The translations under genes were made by a program, and so were the position numbers. Under the pieces are notes generated by a model. The model saw only the letters and a program-made list of their open reading frames with translations, searched no databases and had not been told where the DNA came from. This document shows, piece by piece, positions 54,085-64,000 of a stretch of DNA of 64,000 bases. Source of the DNA: Melampsora larici-populina 98AG31 (Eukaryota > Basidiomycota > Pucciniomycetes > Pucciniales > Melampsoraceae); the NCBI RefSeq assembly GCF_000204055.1, contig NW_006768785.1, positions 186,001 through 250,000 of the forward strand. Reading direction: 5' to 3'. Positions within the stretch are counted from its first letter, which is position 1, and the number at the start of each line of letters is the position of its first letter.

Positions 54085-54087
54085 ATT
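54085..54087 (+). repeat. target-site duplication ATT (left)
   Basis: ATT flanks the left inverted repeat and recurs at 58986-58988. Three-base duplications are typical of PIF/Harbinger elements, although TWA is the usual target. Confidence 0.65.
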
Positions 54088-54406
54088 AGGAGTGTTCAAA
54101 GCTGAAAACTTGAGATTTGGAACGGAATTTGGAAGCAAAGATTTGGAACTGTGATTCTTGTACAGATGAACGTTGATTCTCGTACAGATCTGTACAAGAA
54201 TCACGGTTTTGTACATATTAAAGTATGGATGCTGTTCGAGCTTGGAAGAAACGGGTCATTCAAAATAATAGGGGGGGCTCTCAAACCTGGGACTCCAAAT
54301 TTGGAACAGGCCGTGCTGATGCTAGCATGTGGTTCTGTCCACGCTGCCTGCTGAGCCGCTGGAGATGCCAAACTCACGGCAACTGAAACACACCACGGTG
54401 CTCAGC
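54088..54406 (+). repeat. left terminal inverted repeat of Harbinger element
   Basis: 319 bp, near-identical to the reverse complement of 58667-58985, differing at only a few positions. It contains an inner hairpin, GATTCTTGTACAGAT against ATCTGTACAAGAATC (about 54153-54204). Confidence 0.92.
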
Positions 54407-54685
54407 ACACACCTTCGAGCAACCCAAACTGCATACCACCTACCCTCCTGTGACCAAGTGAAGCGCACAGGAGGTAAGAGGAATGTTCCCCGCCGCATAC
54501 TTTTGCAGATATGGCCAAAGTCGTACGCTTTTGCTGTACCACCGCTTTAAACACATGTGACCAAGCAGGCAGGGCAAGTGAGGAGTTGGACGGATAAAAA
54601 CTGCCCTCCGTCAAGGAGCTAGCCAACTCTGGTAGAAAAACCACACGAAAAAAGAGACGTCTCATTCTCAGTTCACAACAAAACA

Positions 54686-56507
54686 ATGGATGGTCAATCA
54701 CAGCGACCTCCAACCTATTACCCATCTCAACGTCTTCCTTCAATAGTCACTCACGAGCCTTTCCCGCCGATTCATCATCATGAGGCACTCCATTCTTACA
54801 ATCACATGGATGATGAGCATCTGAACAGCCCTATGTCCGGGATTTATGGGTCACAATCTTTCCCTTCACCCAATGTTCCTCACGAACAGTTTCATTCGAC
54901 TCGTTATGATCACTTCAGTTCTGCTTTGATATCACCTCATTACACTCCACCCTACAGTCAGCCTAACCCGCATCATGCCTCATCTTTGATGTTGCCCCCG
55001 GAACAACCTCACCTACGTGGCCGTGTTGTAGAACAGCAGCCTGAGATCAACCCCGGCCCCTTATCCTCAACTTCCCCAGTCAAGGCTCAACGTACTCACA
55101 GTAGTCAAACAACTAAGAAACAAGATGCTACTTCTCTCGAGTCGAGAGGATCTGAAGATGTCCATCGCATATGGTCCAAACAAAAAAATCAGTCTGGTGA
55201 ATCAGCGTACGATATACTGATTCAGTGGGTCCTTGTGCCCGGAAACTACAATCGATGGCGAGCCAAAGGCTCCAAGAAAACTGAGATTGCCGAGGAGATT
55301 CATCGAATCATGGAGGACAAGGGGATCTTTGGGAGGAACCCTAGCGGTGTGTACCAACAGGTGTGATCATCTTTCAAATCTTTGTCTTTACACCTCATCT
55401 CCAGTTCTCTTACGTTTTTTTTTCAATCTCAATTTCATACATGTTGTATGATATGACTCTTAGCTTCACACGTTGGAGCTAAAATATCAAGCTGCTCTTG
55501 AGGAGACAAAGAAGACGGGTGGCGGACTTAATGGGTTCTCAGGCGAGAAGTCATTCTCAGGTCGGTGAGGTCCTCAATCAACAAGTCATGATTCGGTGTG
55601 ACTGATTTTAGATGTGGTAGACCAAATCGAAGCGATATGCCCCCACTTCTATGAGTTGGATGCTGTCATAGGTGATCGGCCTTCAGCAACCCCACTCAAT
55701 CACCTTGAGTCTTTGAGTCATCTCGACACCGAGGCCTGTATGGAAGCTCTTGGTCTCCCTAGCTCACAGGCGAGTGTGAGTTCCTCACGTCTACACGAAG
55801 ACATAATGGACTTCGAGGACAATAACACCACCTCGGACGTGGGTGATACCAACCATCCGTTTGAGATCCCACCACCTCTCAACCACTCAGCACTATTACG
55901 AGCCATCAATCAGGCCGAACACCCCGGTACCGCTAAAAATCCCAAGCGTAGACGAGATTCATCGGTCGGAAGAGATGAGTTGGAATCCTCGTCATCGCTT
56001 GGTTCTAGCGCGAAGAAGGCCCGTGCGCCACGAGTTGGTTCGTTCTTGAAATCAGTAGGATTTGATGAGAAGCCTGATGATTTCAAGAATCCTCGAAAAC
56101 AAGGCTCTGTCGCTGAGGAGCTGGTGAAATTCCAAGACACCAACTCAAAACAGCGCGAGCGCGCTCTTGACTTGCAAAGCGAGGCGATCAAAGGTCAAAT
56201 CTCCATCGGAGAAACCATTGGAGGTGCAATGCTTGATATGACTGATGTCCTGAAAGTGATTGCGAATCCTCCCAAGGATAAAACTACTCAAGAGTTAGAC
56301 AACTTAAGACTCAACCGAGAGAAATCCGACTACGAGTATTGGCTTGCCAAGCAAAGGGCTGAGATCTTGGACATTGAGCTTGAACGGAAAGCGAAACTGA
56401 TCGAGCGTTTTGAAAAGTCTGGAAAGTCCTTCAGCGAAGCAAACCAAATTGCTGATCAAATGATTGAAGAACAAAAAAAAAGTAAGACATCCCCTGTACA
56501 TGCTTGA
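54686..56507 (+). CDS. Harbinger-type Myb/SANT-like DNA-binding protein
   Basis: Three exons, 54686-55360, 55464-55560 and 55612-56507, in phase, giving 555 residues. The first 150 residues are His/Pro/Ser-rich and disordered. Residues about 165-260 hold a SANT/Myb-like trihelix: SAYDILIQWVLVPGNYNRW, GSKKTEIAEEIHRIME, then GVYQQLHTLELKYQAALEET. The second half is charged and helical, ending in a probable coiled coil (LDNLRLNREKSDYEYWLAKQ, LDIELERKAKLIERFEKSG). In Harbinger transposons this protein binds the element ends and brings the transposase into the nucleus; both proteins are needed for movement. The gene lies inside the inverted repeats at 54088-58985. It shows no stop or frameshift, unlike the transposase next to it, so it may still act in trans on related elements. 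Confidence 0.85.
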
Positions 56508-56911
56508 ATTGTCTTGATCGAAGGATTCATGTCTTCTGCACTGCTCCAGGAATGGCAGATTAGGCTCCGAAACATTAGTCATAGCTACATCAATCAAATA
56601 TGTTTCTCAAAGTTTTACAAAACTGTTGCTCTTTTTATGTATGTAAACGGTGGTTCACAAAAGTATAACTATATATTGATAGTTACCAATAACCAGTTGA
56701 AGTGTGCGGACATCTTGAGATACTTACCATTGAGTGTATAGGCTATCTAGAAGGTAACCGGTATAACCCCCAAGAGCGACATGAGATTGAGATGTTTCTT
56801 TAAAGAAAAGGCTCATATGAGGTACATAAGTTATTCTCGATATCTCATATTGATTCAAATGTTCCATAAAAAAGAAAGTGAAGTAACAGATAAGCCAATT
56901 GTACATATTCT

Positions 56912-58534
56912 CTATGTACGAGATTGTTCATAAAGTGAGAACAATCGGGCACGAGTGTCATCCTCATCGGCTTGATCATCATGATCAAGTCCTTCTTCTG
57001 GTCCGTCCTGCATCTGTTCTCCCGGCGGGTAACCTTGAAACAGTTGGTTACCTGCATCCTGAATCTCGATCAGAAAATTGTGTAGGATACACGTTACAGC
57101 CAAAATTAAATTCAGACGCCTTGTGATGCAAAGCCCTTGATCACGATCCGGCAAGAAACTAAAGACTGCCAACGCATCTTCCATAAGCAGTTTGTATTCT
57201 TGATGACATAGCGGAGTCGGCTGAGGGCGTTATTGAAAGATCTTTTCAATGGGGGGATAGGAATTCCCCGGGGCTTCTTGAAGTTTGGCACGATATGTTT
57301 TCTCGATGGATATCCGGAGTGGGCAATTAAGTATTCGCCCTCACCAAAGAATCGATCTGGGAATTGTGATAGCTGTAATCACAAAGGTATCAGCATCAAA
57401 GTGTCAGTGCTACAGCTCACACGATAGTTGACTGATTCCATTCTATGACTGGCCTCTGAGTTTAGAAACACACGTGCATCGTGAGCACTGCCACACCAGC
57501 CGTGACTTGCGTATATAATTCTCTTTTGATGATCACAGACAAGCATGGAGTTGACAGCGTAGCAGGATTTACGAGTATGGAAGTCCTCCATATTCTTCTC
57601 CGGTCCGGTAGCCAAAGTGATCAATGTGCCGTCAATGAATCCAACACAACCTTTGAAAAAGCTCTTCTTGCCTATCTCGTATTTAATAATTTTGCGTTCC
57701 TCCGCGTTAGGCCATTTAAAGTACCGATCACGAAGGGTAAGGATTGCTATTACACAACGATTGGTGTAATTATAAATACTCCCCTCTATATATATAAAAA
57801 AACATCAATGAAAAAATTAAACATGTGTATTATAATCATTCGCACCTGAAATCCCAAAGCCTAGTGCAAGCAAAGCTGGACTGGCCCCGTTCCCTGTTAG
57901 ACCTATATATGCCAAAGCAACTAAGAGTTGCCATTCCGGCGGAGCTTGTGACATAGATGATTGATTTTGAAAGATGGGATGATCTCCAATCAAGTGCAGC
58001 AGATGCGTAAAAGAACGCTTCTGCATACGTGCCTAAAAAGAGAATAAGATCAGGATGTGTAAGACTTTGGGTGTGATATACACATACCAAGCGGAGAAAT
58101 ATGGCTTCAGGCTCATTGAAAAGAATAGCAAAGCGCTGAGATCGCCACGAGCTGCGGCCTCGTCGAACTCGTTTGACTAAGTAGCGCTGAGATGACTTTG
58201 CTATGTATTCGTTTACTACGTTGTTCACATCCTCTTGATGTAATCTCACGGTCAGCTGGTGTAGGTTTTCAATCAAGTTCTCAAATGATTCGGAGAACCA
58301 TTTGATGGCCAGGCCAAAGAATGCCATCATGGCATAACATAATTTTAAATTTCGAGCGGATCCCAACTTGAATGTTGCACCAAGTTGGACTAAAGACTGT
58401 GCTGCCAAAGCAGCCGCTAAAACCGATTGGCCCCCTCTGGTATGTCGGATGAGTTCTGGGTCATGATCAGCCAGAGTGATCAGAGCATCTTGAATGTTTG
58501 AGTGTAGGATGCTACGTCGAGTGACGCGAACCAT
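56912..58534 (-). pseudogene. Harbinger DDE transposase with lost catalytic residues and a frameshift
   Basis: Minus-strand exons are 58088-58534, 57846-58032, 57421-57785 and a last one from 57372. The product matches the DDE_Tnp_4 family: helix-rich N-terminus, then GFIDGTLI with the first catalytic Asp, HGWCGSAHDARVF, EYLIAHSGYPSRK, FNNALSRLRYVIKNTN and LNLILAVTCILHNFLIE. In active relatives the third block is DSGYP and the fourth ends IE or VE. Here the Asp is His (codon at 57319-57321) and the Glu is Lys (57199-57201). Near 57157-57165 the frame shifts by one base between RWQSL and FLPDRD; the last frame then runs to 56912. The C-terminus is acidic (DHDDQADEDDTR). This copy should not be able to cut DNA. 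Confidence 0.85.
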
Positions 58535-58666
58535 TTGAATAAGATAAACTGAAAAACTCAGCGAGTCGGGTTGGGAAATGGCTAGCCCACAGGATAGTAG
58601 TAGGCAGTATGGATTGCTCGTGTGAGGCTACAACACACGGGTTGGCTTGGTCACAGAGAGGCAAAG

Positions 58667-58985
58667 GCTGAGCACCGTGGTGTGTTTCAGTTGCTGTGAG
58701 TTTGGCATCTCCAGCGGCTCAGCAGGCAGCGTGGACAGAACCAAATGCTAGCATCAGCACGGCCTGTTCCAAATTTGGAGTCCCAGGTTTGAGAGCCCCC
58801 CCTATTATTTTGAATGACCCGTTTCTTCCAAGCTCGAACAGCATCCATACTTTAATATGTACAAAACCGTGATTCTTGTACAGATCTGTACGAGAATCAA
58901 CGTTCATCTGTACAAGAATCACAGTTCCAAATCTTTGCTTCCAAATTCCGTTCCAAATCTCAAGTTTTCAGCTTTGAACACTCCT
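58667..58985 (-). repeat. right terminal inverted repeat of Harbinger element
   Basis: Reverse complement of the left repeat over 319 bp, with a few mismatches such as AACTGAAACAC neighbours and one in AAATGCTAGC. Followed by ATT (58986-58988). Confidence 0.92.
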
Positions 58986-59148
58986 ATTGTGTACAAAATC
59001 AATCGTATACAAAGTTCAAAGAGTAAGCTCATCTTTCGAAAAAAAAAATTGGGGTTCCCGCTTTCACTTTTGTATGGAAGTCTTGAATAGACATTTTATC
59101 TGAATTCTTGCAATTTAAGCTATCATGATTGATAACTTGAAAATTGAC

Positions 59149-59715
59149 TCAACTGATAGGTCTAGCTTTGTTAGATCCCCGATTGATATCTACTCCAGCG
59201 GTGCAATCGAATGATCCCTGGGTACTCAGTGCGCGTCCGTTGGGATCAACACAGTTGTCAGCGGCTATGCGATGTAGCGCCATGTTCCATCGAGACAGAA
59301 GGTAAGCGTTTCGTAATCCATACGTTTTTTCGTACAACATGAGAAAAATCTGTCTTACTAGGTGGTTTCTTATCTTGCCTGTGACAGTGGTAGCAAAGAT
59401 ATCTGCGCGCGGGGTATCTGCCGTTATCCACCATACACACTTGGAGTTTGAATTTTTGAAAGGACAAGGTGTTGCGTCAGTATTCACTCTGCCTGAGAAG
59501 GTAGATCATGGTGTAGCTTTCAAAAGATCTATGACTGAAGGCTGAAGAGAGAAGTTGAACCAACAATCTCTGATAATATCCTCCGCCGGTGCAGGTTTCC
59601 AAGCGTAGCTGCATTCTATCACTTTGGCATCAGCAAAAAATCGTGATCCGAGATCTTCCGCTATGAGGAACAGAAGCACAAGATAAAAGATGGGGTTCGC
59701 TCGATTCCAAGTCAT
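59149..59715 (-). pseudogene. small Cys-rich secreted-protein gene with an in-frame stop
   Basis: The ATG at 59715 starts a clear signal peptide (IFYLVLLFLIAEDLGSRFF). The mature part contains CSYAWKPAPAEDIIRDCWF, then an in-frame TGA at 59506-59508 after LLKATP. The same frame resumes as STFSGRVNTDATPCPFKN, KCVWWITADTPRADIFATT and, after a possible intron (donor GTAAGAC near 59340, acceptor CGCATAG near 59268), NCVDPNGRALSTQGSFDC and RGSNKARPIS, ending at 59149. The stop could be a Trp codon changed by one base (TGG to TGA). Cys spacing and the GRALSTQGSF tail look like small secreted proteins common in rusts, possibly effectors, but no family is named. It is not toxin-like in any specific way. 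Confidence 0.55.
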
Positions 59716-60357
59716 ACTTCACAAAACAAGATGTCAATCTGTTTCACAAGTCGTAGAACTCTGTAAACCTTTCAGTATTTTGCCCAGATGAAAAGCGGAG
59801 GGATGACAACTAGCTATGAAGATCAAGCAAACAGTGAGAGGAGATAAACGTTGTGGACCACGCTGGACTCACGAGTCCTTTTTAAACAAAGCGGCCTCAT
59901 GTGTGGAACTGGAAGCATTTCAATTTCCGACCCAAAAAATATTGGGTGTGGGCTTCAGCCTCCAAGACACGTGGGGAACCATTCAGCCTTTAGCCTCGGG
60001 TATTTGATCAGCCGAGAAGCAGACATTTCAACACCGCGTTGTAATCAACTCGAAAGGTCGTCACACTCACGAGGTCAAATCAGCTGTTTTCAAGTCCCCA
60101 ATCGTCCAAGCCACAGAAGAGGTGGGACGAAGAATCTCGCAGACCAGAGAAAGACGACCGGATTTTGAAAATATTCAAGAAATAAATCCTTCCCTGTACA
60201 ATTTTAAATCTGTGAAGCTTCATTATGATGGCATGCGGTGCAATCAACAGTTAAAACGAGCGGACTTGGTTAAGTTTGGAAGAAAAGATCAAGCGTTTGA
60301 TCGAGCAATAAAAAGCTCGCGTTTTGCGGGAAAACTTGGACAAGCTTTTCGAGAACG
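59716..60357. other. intergenic, no gene seen
   Basis: Promoter side of the broken secreted-protein gene and unassigned sequence. Several overlapping frames of 60-117 codons on the plus strand (59816-60475) lack domains. Confidence 0.4.
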
Positions 60358-60684
60358 ACAGTTGTACTACATATCACGCTCACACCCGATGCCCCGATGC
60401 CTTGTGGCGCCACGGCAGGGCTCAGGGCAAGGGCCGGGGCCTCGGCCTCGGCCATGCCCTGGCCCTTCTGTGTGATTTCGTGTTCTCTGTGCTCCAATGA
60501 GGGCGAGTTGGATTTGTTCCGTCTTCGCGGCAAATATCATGAAGGATGGTGGCATTATAACGTGTATAAATTGTTGAATTGTGCCATGTTTTTAAGGCCA
60601 TGCGTGGCATAGGCCATGGCCCTGGCCACGCCCTGGGCCACGAAAAAGTCACCGGGTGTGAGCGTGAACTACATAGTACCCGGT
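60358..60684. mobile_element. GC-rich MITE
   Basis: About 327 bp. The left end (GTACTACATATCACGCTCAC, then ACCCG) matches the reverse complement of the right end (GTACTATGTAGTTCACGCTC, then ACACCCG) imperfectly. Just inside are GC-rich runs, GGCCGGGGCCTCGGCCTCGG on the left and GGCCATGGCCCTGGCCACGC on the right, far above the local GC level. No protein is encoded. A target duplication was not identified. Confidence 0.6.
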
Positions 60685-61368
60685 GCTGCCGCTGCCTGCC
60701 ACCTGTTATTTATGTAGAAAGACTTTCAAAACTCATTGAACGCTATCTCGACCCCTCACTTCAAAAAAGTGATATTGAGTTGGGAGATTGGCATTGTCTC
60801 CACTGTGATTGGAAGTTTCAAGTTCTTCCAAAGTTCACGGACACGGCCGCGCGAGGCAGACTTACAGACTTGGTGAGGCTAGATCACAAGTTTTGCAAGA
60901 TCTTTCAGGCTACCACAGCAATACTCACCACGCAAGACTCCACTCAATTCCTTGGTTTCCATAGTGCACTGCCAACGCTTCAGGCTTTTGGAGGCAACAC
61001 TTCACAACTTTTACTTGACTCTCTTGGCAAAATCTTTCGATGAAGCAAAAATACATTATAGCCCAGACAGTCTGAAATCCACAACAGCTTTCAAAACACA
61101 AAGTTAGCATGTACTGTTACATGTAAGTCAGGTTCTCAACTTTGGGATTTCAAGTCTACACACAGAACCTGAAGCATATAAACATTTGACCATATTTGTA
61201 TCAATCGGGCCTTTCATTAAATTATAATTCAAATATGTAATAATATCACCTCCTCCTTTTGTAGCGGGAAACATTCCAGCTTAGTTCTTTTGCTTAAAGG
61301 TCAATAATGGAACCAAACTGACATATACGTTATATATCGTCCTTGAATTGTGACTGTACTGGCAGCAT
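60685..61368. other. intergenic
   Basis: No gene recognised. 61140-61370 is the downstream region of the minus-strand transcription factor gene. Confidence 0.45.
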
Positions 61369-64000
61369 CTACGATCTCACTGGACCCCAATCCACAAATT
61401 GGCCATGATTTTGAAGTGGACCTTGATATGCCTGATCAAAAGTATTCAACGCATCTAAAGAAGAGATGTTATCATTTGTGTTCGGACTTCTTGACCACAT
61501 CGCTTGGTCGTCAATCCAATGACTCGAGTCTTGAGCGGCTGAATTGATCAAGTCCGACGGTACTAGTTGATCCCAATCCGCGTGTGAGGCTGAGCCTGAG
61601 CTGGTGAGAGAGACCATGGAACTGAGCGGTTGCGGTATGGATGATAGATTCGCACCCGATTTTTGAGTTTCAGACCCTACCACAAATGCGCGTCAATCAG
61701 CTAAATCGCATCAATGGGCGTGTTTCAAGACCACAATCTCATGAAGTATTGCGGAATGATACAATTTTTGACTTTAGAAGATGTTTCAGACCTACCGTTA
61801 AAAATGCCTAGCAAATTTGACGTGGATAATTGATCATCGTTCAACGGGATGCAATGGCTAAAGAAGGCTCGCTCGTCGAGGGCTTTAGTCAATGACACGG
61901 CTGGATCTCCAAGTTCGCCAAAGTTGATTCTAGTTGCGTTTTGATGTTCGAGTAGCGATTTATCTGGATTATTAATCTGACCAGGAGTGGCGTAGGAAAG
62001 AGTAGGAGAGTTCAAAGGATGTTGTCTCTGCTCGGAGGAAGTTGAAGTCGGTTGAGCAATTGACGAGGACGATTCGTGCCCCGGAAGATCTCGTCTTTGT
62101 AACAGCTCTGACAGAAATTTGGGATCTATGAATTCGCTCAAAAAGGTTTGCATATCCATCGCGTCATCAGGATTTCTTGCGATTTCGGGCACGTTGATGG
62201 AGTTTAGAGCAGTCCCAGGGTCAAACGTATCACTTGATATTGAGGTGCTTTGATTAGACATCAATGGGCGTTTCGCAATTGGTTGTTGAGGATATGAAGA
62301 CGAAAAGGTTTCGGGAATCTGTCCTTCTGAACCAGTGAAATCATTGAGATTGTTTTGGGTTTGGATACCACTAAAACCTACTGGAAGCGCAAGGGGAGGA
62401 GCAGCTTGGGAGGAGATGACTCCTGCCCCCGATCCTTGGAAATCACCTTCGGCAAATTGTACTATTGAGTCGATATCAGCTTGACTTAGGCCTAGAGTCG
62501 AGTCCTGCTTGGACCCGCCGAAAGAACAAGATGTCACAGATGGTTGCACAGGCGCTAGATCGGACTGTCCGAATAGCAAAAGAGACAGTAGTTCGGGATT
62601 TGTATTGGTGTCCAATCGTGTACTCAAAGGTGCGCACGAGAATCCATCGATATTCGAGGCCTTCGTCGAGGTTTTAAGCTGGTCATTACTATGGGTGACT
62701 TGAGAGGATGGGCCATGACTTGTCCCAGGTGATAAAGTTCCGCAACGGAAAGTCGATGCCTTGAGGACTTGAGATATGCTTTCAGAGTTGGTATTCGAGC
62801 TTGGGCCCAGTGATCTTGTAGATGGTTCCCCTAAATGTTCTTTTCGAGAGAGTAGCCTGGCAGTATCTGAAGATGTTCCGGTTGCCTTGGTAGCTTCGAA
62901 ACGACTGATAGTAAGGATATAAACATGATAAAAAAGAACGCATGCGTGCGAACTCGGACTCACTTGGTAAGCATTCGGGAGTGGTCCATAGGCGTTCCTG
63001 GAAGCCTTCGACTTGAAGGTCATGAATTGGTACGGAGTTTTCGGGCTGCTCAAAAATGATTTTTTTATGTACAAATAATCAGCACCTCCTATTATTCGGC
63101 TGTGAAGGAGAGGCAAAATTTTGAAACTTGAGAACATACCATAGTGTTACTGGTCGACATAATGTACTGTAGCACATGTCTTGATCTCACAATGATGGGA
63201 GATTGAATACGTTCCAGACGGTGAAGTACAACCTGTACATGTGCCTTAATTCGGTTCGATTGAGAATCAGTTGGGTCCTCAGCTAGCTGTAGGCAAAGGG
63301 TGAGAGCAGCCCTACATTGAATAAGAAGATATCCAGCATGATATCAGCAGATAGCTAATTGGGCCCTTTGCCAAGGTATGAAATGGCTCAGAGTACCTAC
63401 CCAACGATCGCAGATATAAATGCGGTAGGAAGCTGGAGGTATCGGTAAAACTCAAGTAAAAGCACTGCAAATGATGGTTTGCGTATACAAATGACCAGTC
63501 AGTACATAGCGGCAAGAAAAACGTTAGATGTCGCAGGGCACACAAGATGAATCCTTGACGATATCTTGGTGGACACGAAGATTGAATTGATCCTTGAGAT
63601 CCGGGCTCAAAACCTTGCTCGTAAACAATAGGCCGCGATGAATCTTGGAGCCTGGCCACATGCAACCAATCTTGGTAAGGGTTCTGCGCAAGTGTATGTT
63701 AAGTGGAATGATGAAAAGGATATACGACGAACGGATATGCCAGAGAGCCACATAGAAGATCTGTTGACCGCGCCAGAGATCTGCGTCGGGTGGATTACGA
63801 TAGCCAGCCAAGCTACGGGGATTCTTGATACTATTCGCTGTGAAATCGATCCGGTGATCTTCTCGCACGCTCGCCTCAGCCGCCAGTAAGTCTCGATCGA
63901 ACTGCTGGATCTCTGCAACTGAAGCAAACGGCGTCCGGCGTGCCAGCAGTTCGCAGCATCTGTTATTAAATTTACCCATGGTGAACCGCGACACCGGAGA
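61369..64000 (-). CDS. fungal-specific transcription factor (Zn2Cys6 type), 3' part, runs off the window
   Basis: Minus strand, 5' end outside the window. The most upstream piece (64000 to about 63690) reads SRFTMGKFNNRCCELLARRT and IQQFDRDLLAAEASV, then AGYRNPPDADLWRGQ and YILFIIPLN, in the style of the fungal_trans middle homology region. Good exons follow: LLLEFYRYLQLPTAFISAIVG (ending 63401), 63140-63311 (AALTLCLQLAEDPTDSQSNR, HVQVVLHRLERIQS), 62964-63045, 61796-62893 and 61369-61676, all in phase. The last 480 residues are Ser/Gln/Pro-rich, as in activation domains, with one conserved-looking stretch (DDAMDMQTFLSEFIDPKFL). Between 63690 and 63480 no single frame is convincing; there is a further intron or a frameshift. 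The Zn2Cys6 DNA-binding domain would lie outside the window. Targets are unknown. Confidence 0.75.

Larger units (their letters stand above)
54088..58985. mobile_element. PIF/Harbinger DNA transposon with 319-bp terminal inverted repeats
   Basis: 4.9-kb element bounded by long inverted repeats starting AGGAGTGTTCAAAGC. It carries the two genes typical of the superfamily, a Myb/SANT-like protein (plus, 54686-56507) and a DDE transposase (minus, 56912-58534), in convergent orientation. The transposase is disabled; the Myb-like gene looks intact. Confidence 0.9.

Noticed and set aside
60120..60660. several overlapping frames rich in Gly/Pro/Ala/Arg
   Set aside because: They come from the GC-rich words of the MITE at 60358-60684 and appear on both strands, as expected of an inverted repeat.

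Overview
The window looks like nuclear DNA of a rust fungus (Basidiomycota, Pucciniales). The basis is AT-rich DNA, genes with many 60-100 bp GT-AG introns, a dense load of LTR and DNA transposons, secreted proteins without a recognised fold, and a RecQ-like helicase fragment of a kind abundant in rusts. Species cannot be told from the sequence. There is no sign of prokaryotic or organellar DNA, and I found no rRNA or convincing tRNA gene.

Layout. 1-8.6 kb is gene-poor: a fold-back element (3960-4836) and a thiosulfate/3-mercaptopyruvate sulfurtransferase gene broken by two in-frame TAG codons (6169-7348). 8.6-19.3 kb holds two related secreted-protein genes (8667-10550 and 17081-19303, both minus). 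They flank two housekeeping genes transcribed divergently: an Ntr1/TFIP11 G-patch splicing factor and V-ATPase subunit F. 19.3-22.4 kb is without visible genes. 22.4-30.3 kb is a core-gene block: isovaleryl-CoA dehydrogenase (9 exons), a PlsC-type acyltransferase (6 exons), a minus-strand unknown gene and a small plus-strand RRM-like gene.

30.3-49.3 kb is transposon territory. A Ty3/Gypsy chromovirus (32040-38182, minus, identical LTRs, TSD ACTGC) sits in a decayed host gene and itself carries a small inverted-repeat element inside gag. An LTR remnant and a 0.9-kb inverted-repeat element follow. A second Ty3/Gypsy element without a chromodomain (41971-48630, plus, one 1729-codon gag-pol frame, identical LTRs, TSD CATG) has split a RecQ-like helicase gene.

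49.3-64 kb holds an unknown two-exon gene (51499-52616), a complete PIF/Harbinger element with 319-bp inverted repeats (54088-58985) carrying an intact Myb-like gene and a disabled transposase, a broken small secreted-protein gene (59149-59715), a GC-rich MITE, and the 3' part of a fungal-specific transcription factor gene running off the right edge.

The host genes do not form a pathway. They are ordinary core genes (splicing, vacuolar acidification, leucine catabolism, glycerolipid synthesis) among secreted-protein genes and recently active transposons. The observations I rate highest are the two-repeat architecture of the secreted pair, the fold-back element, and the self-priming and frameshift signals of the chromovirus. 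Exon borders were placed by hand from splice signals and reading frame; no alignment was run.
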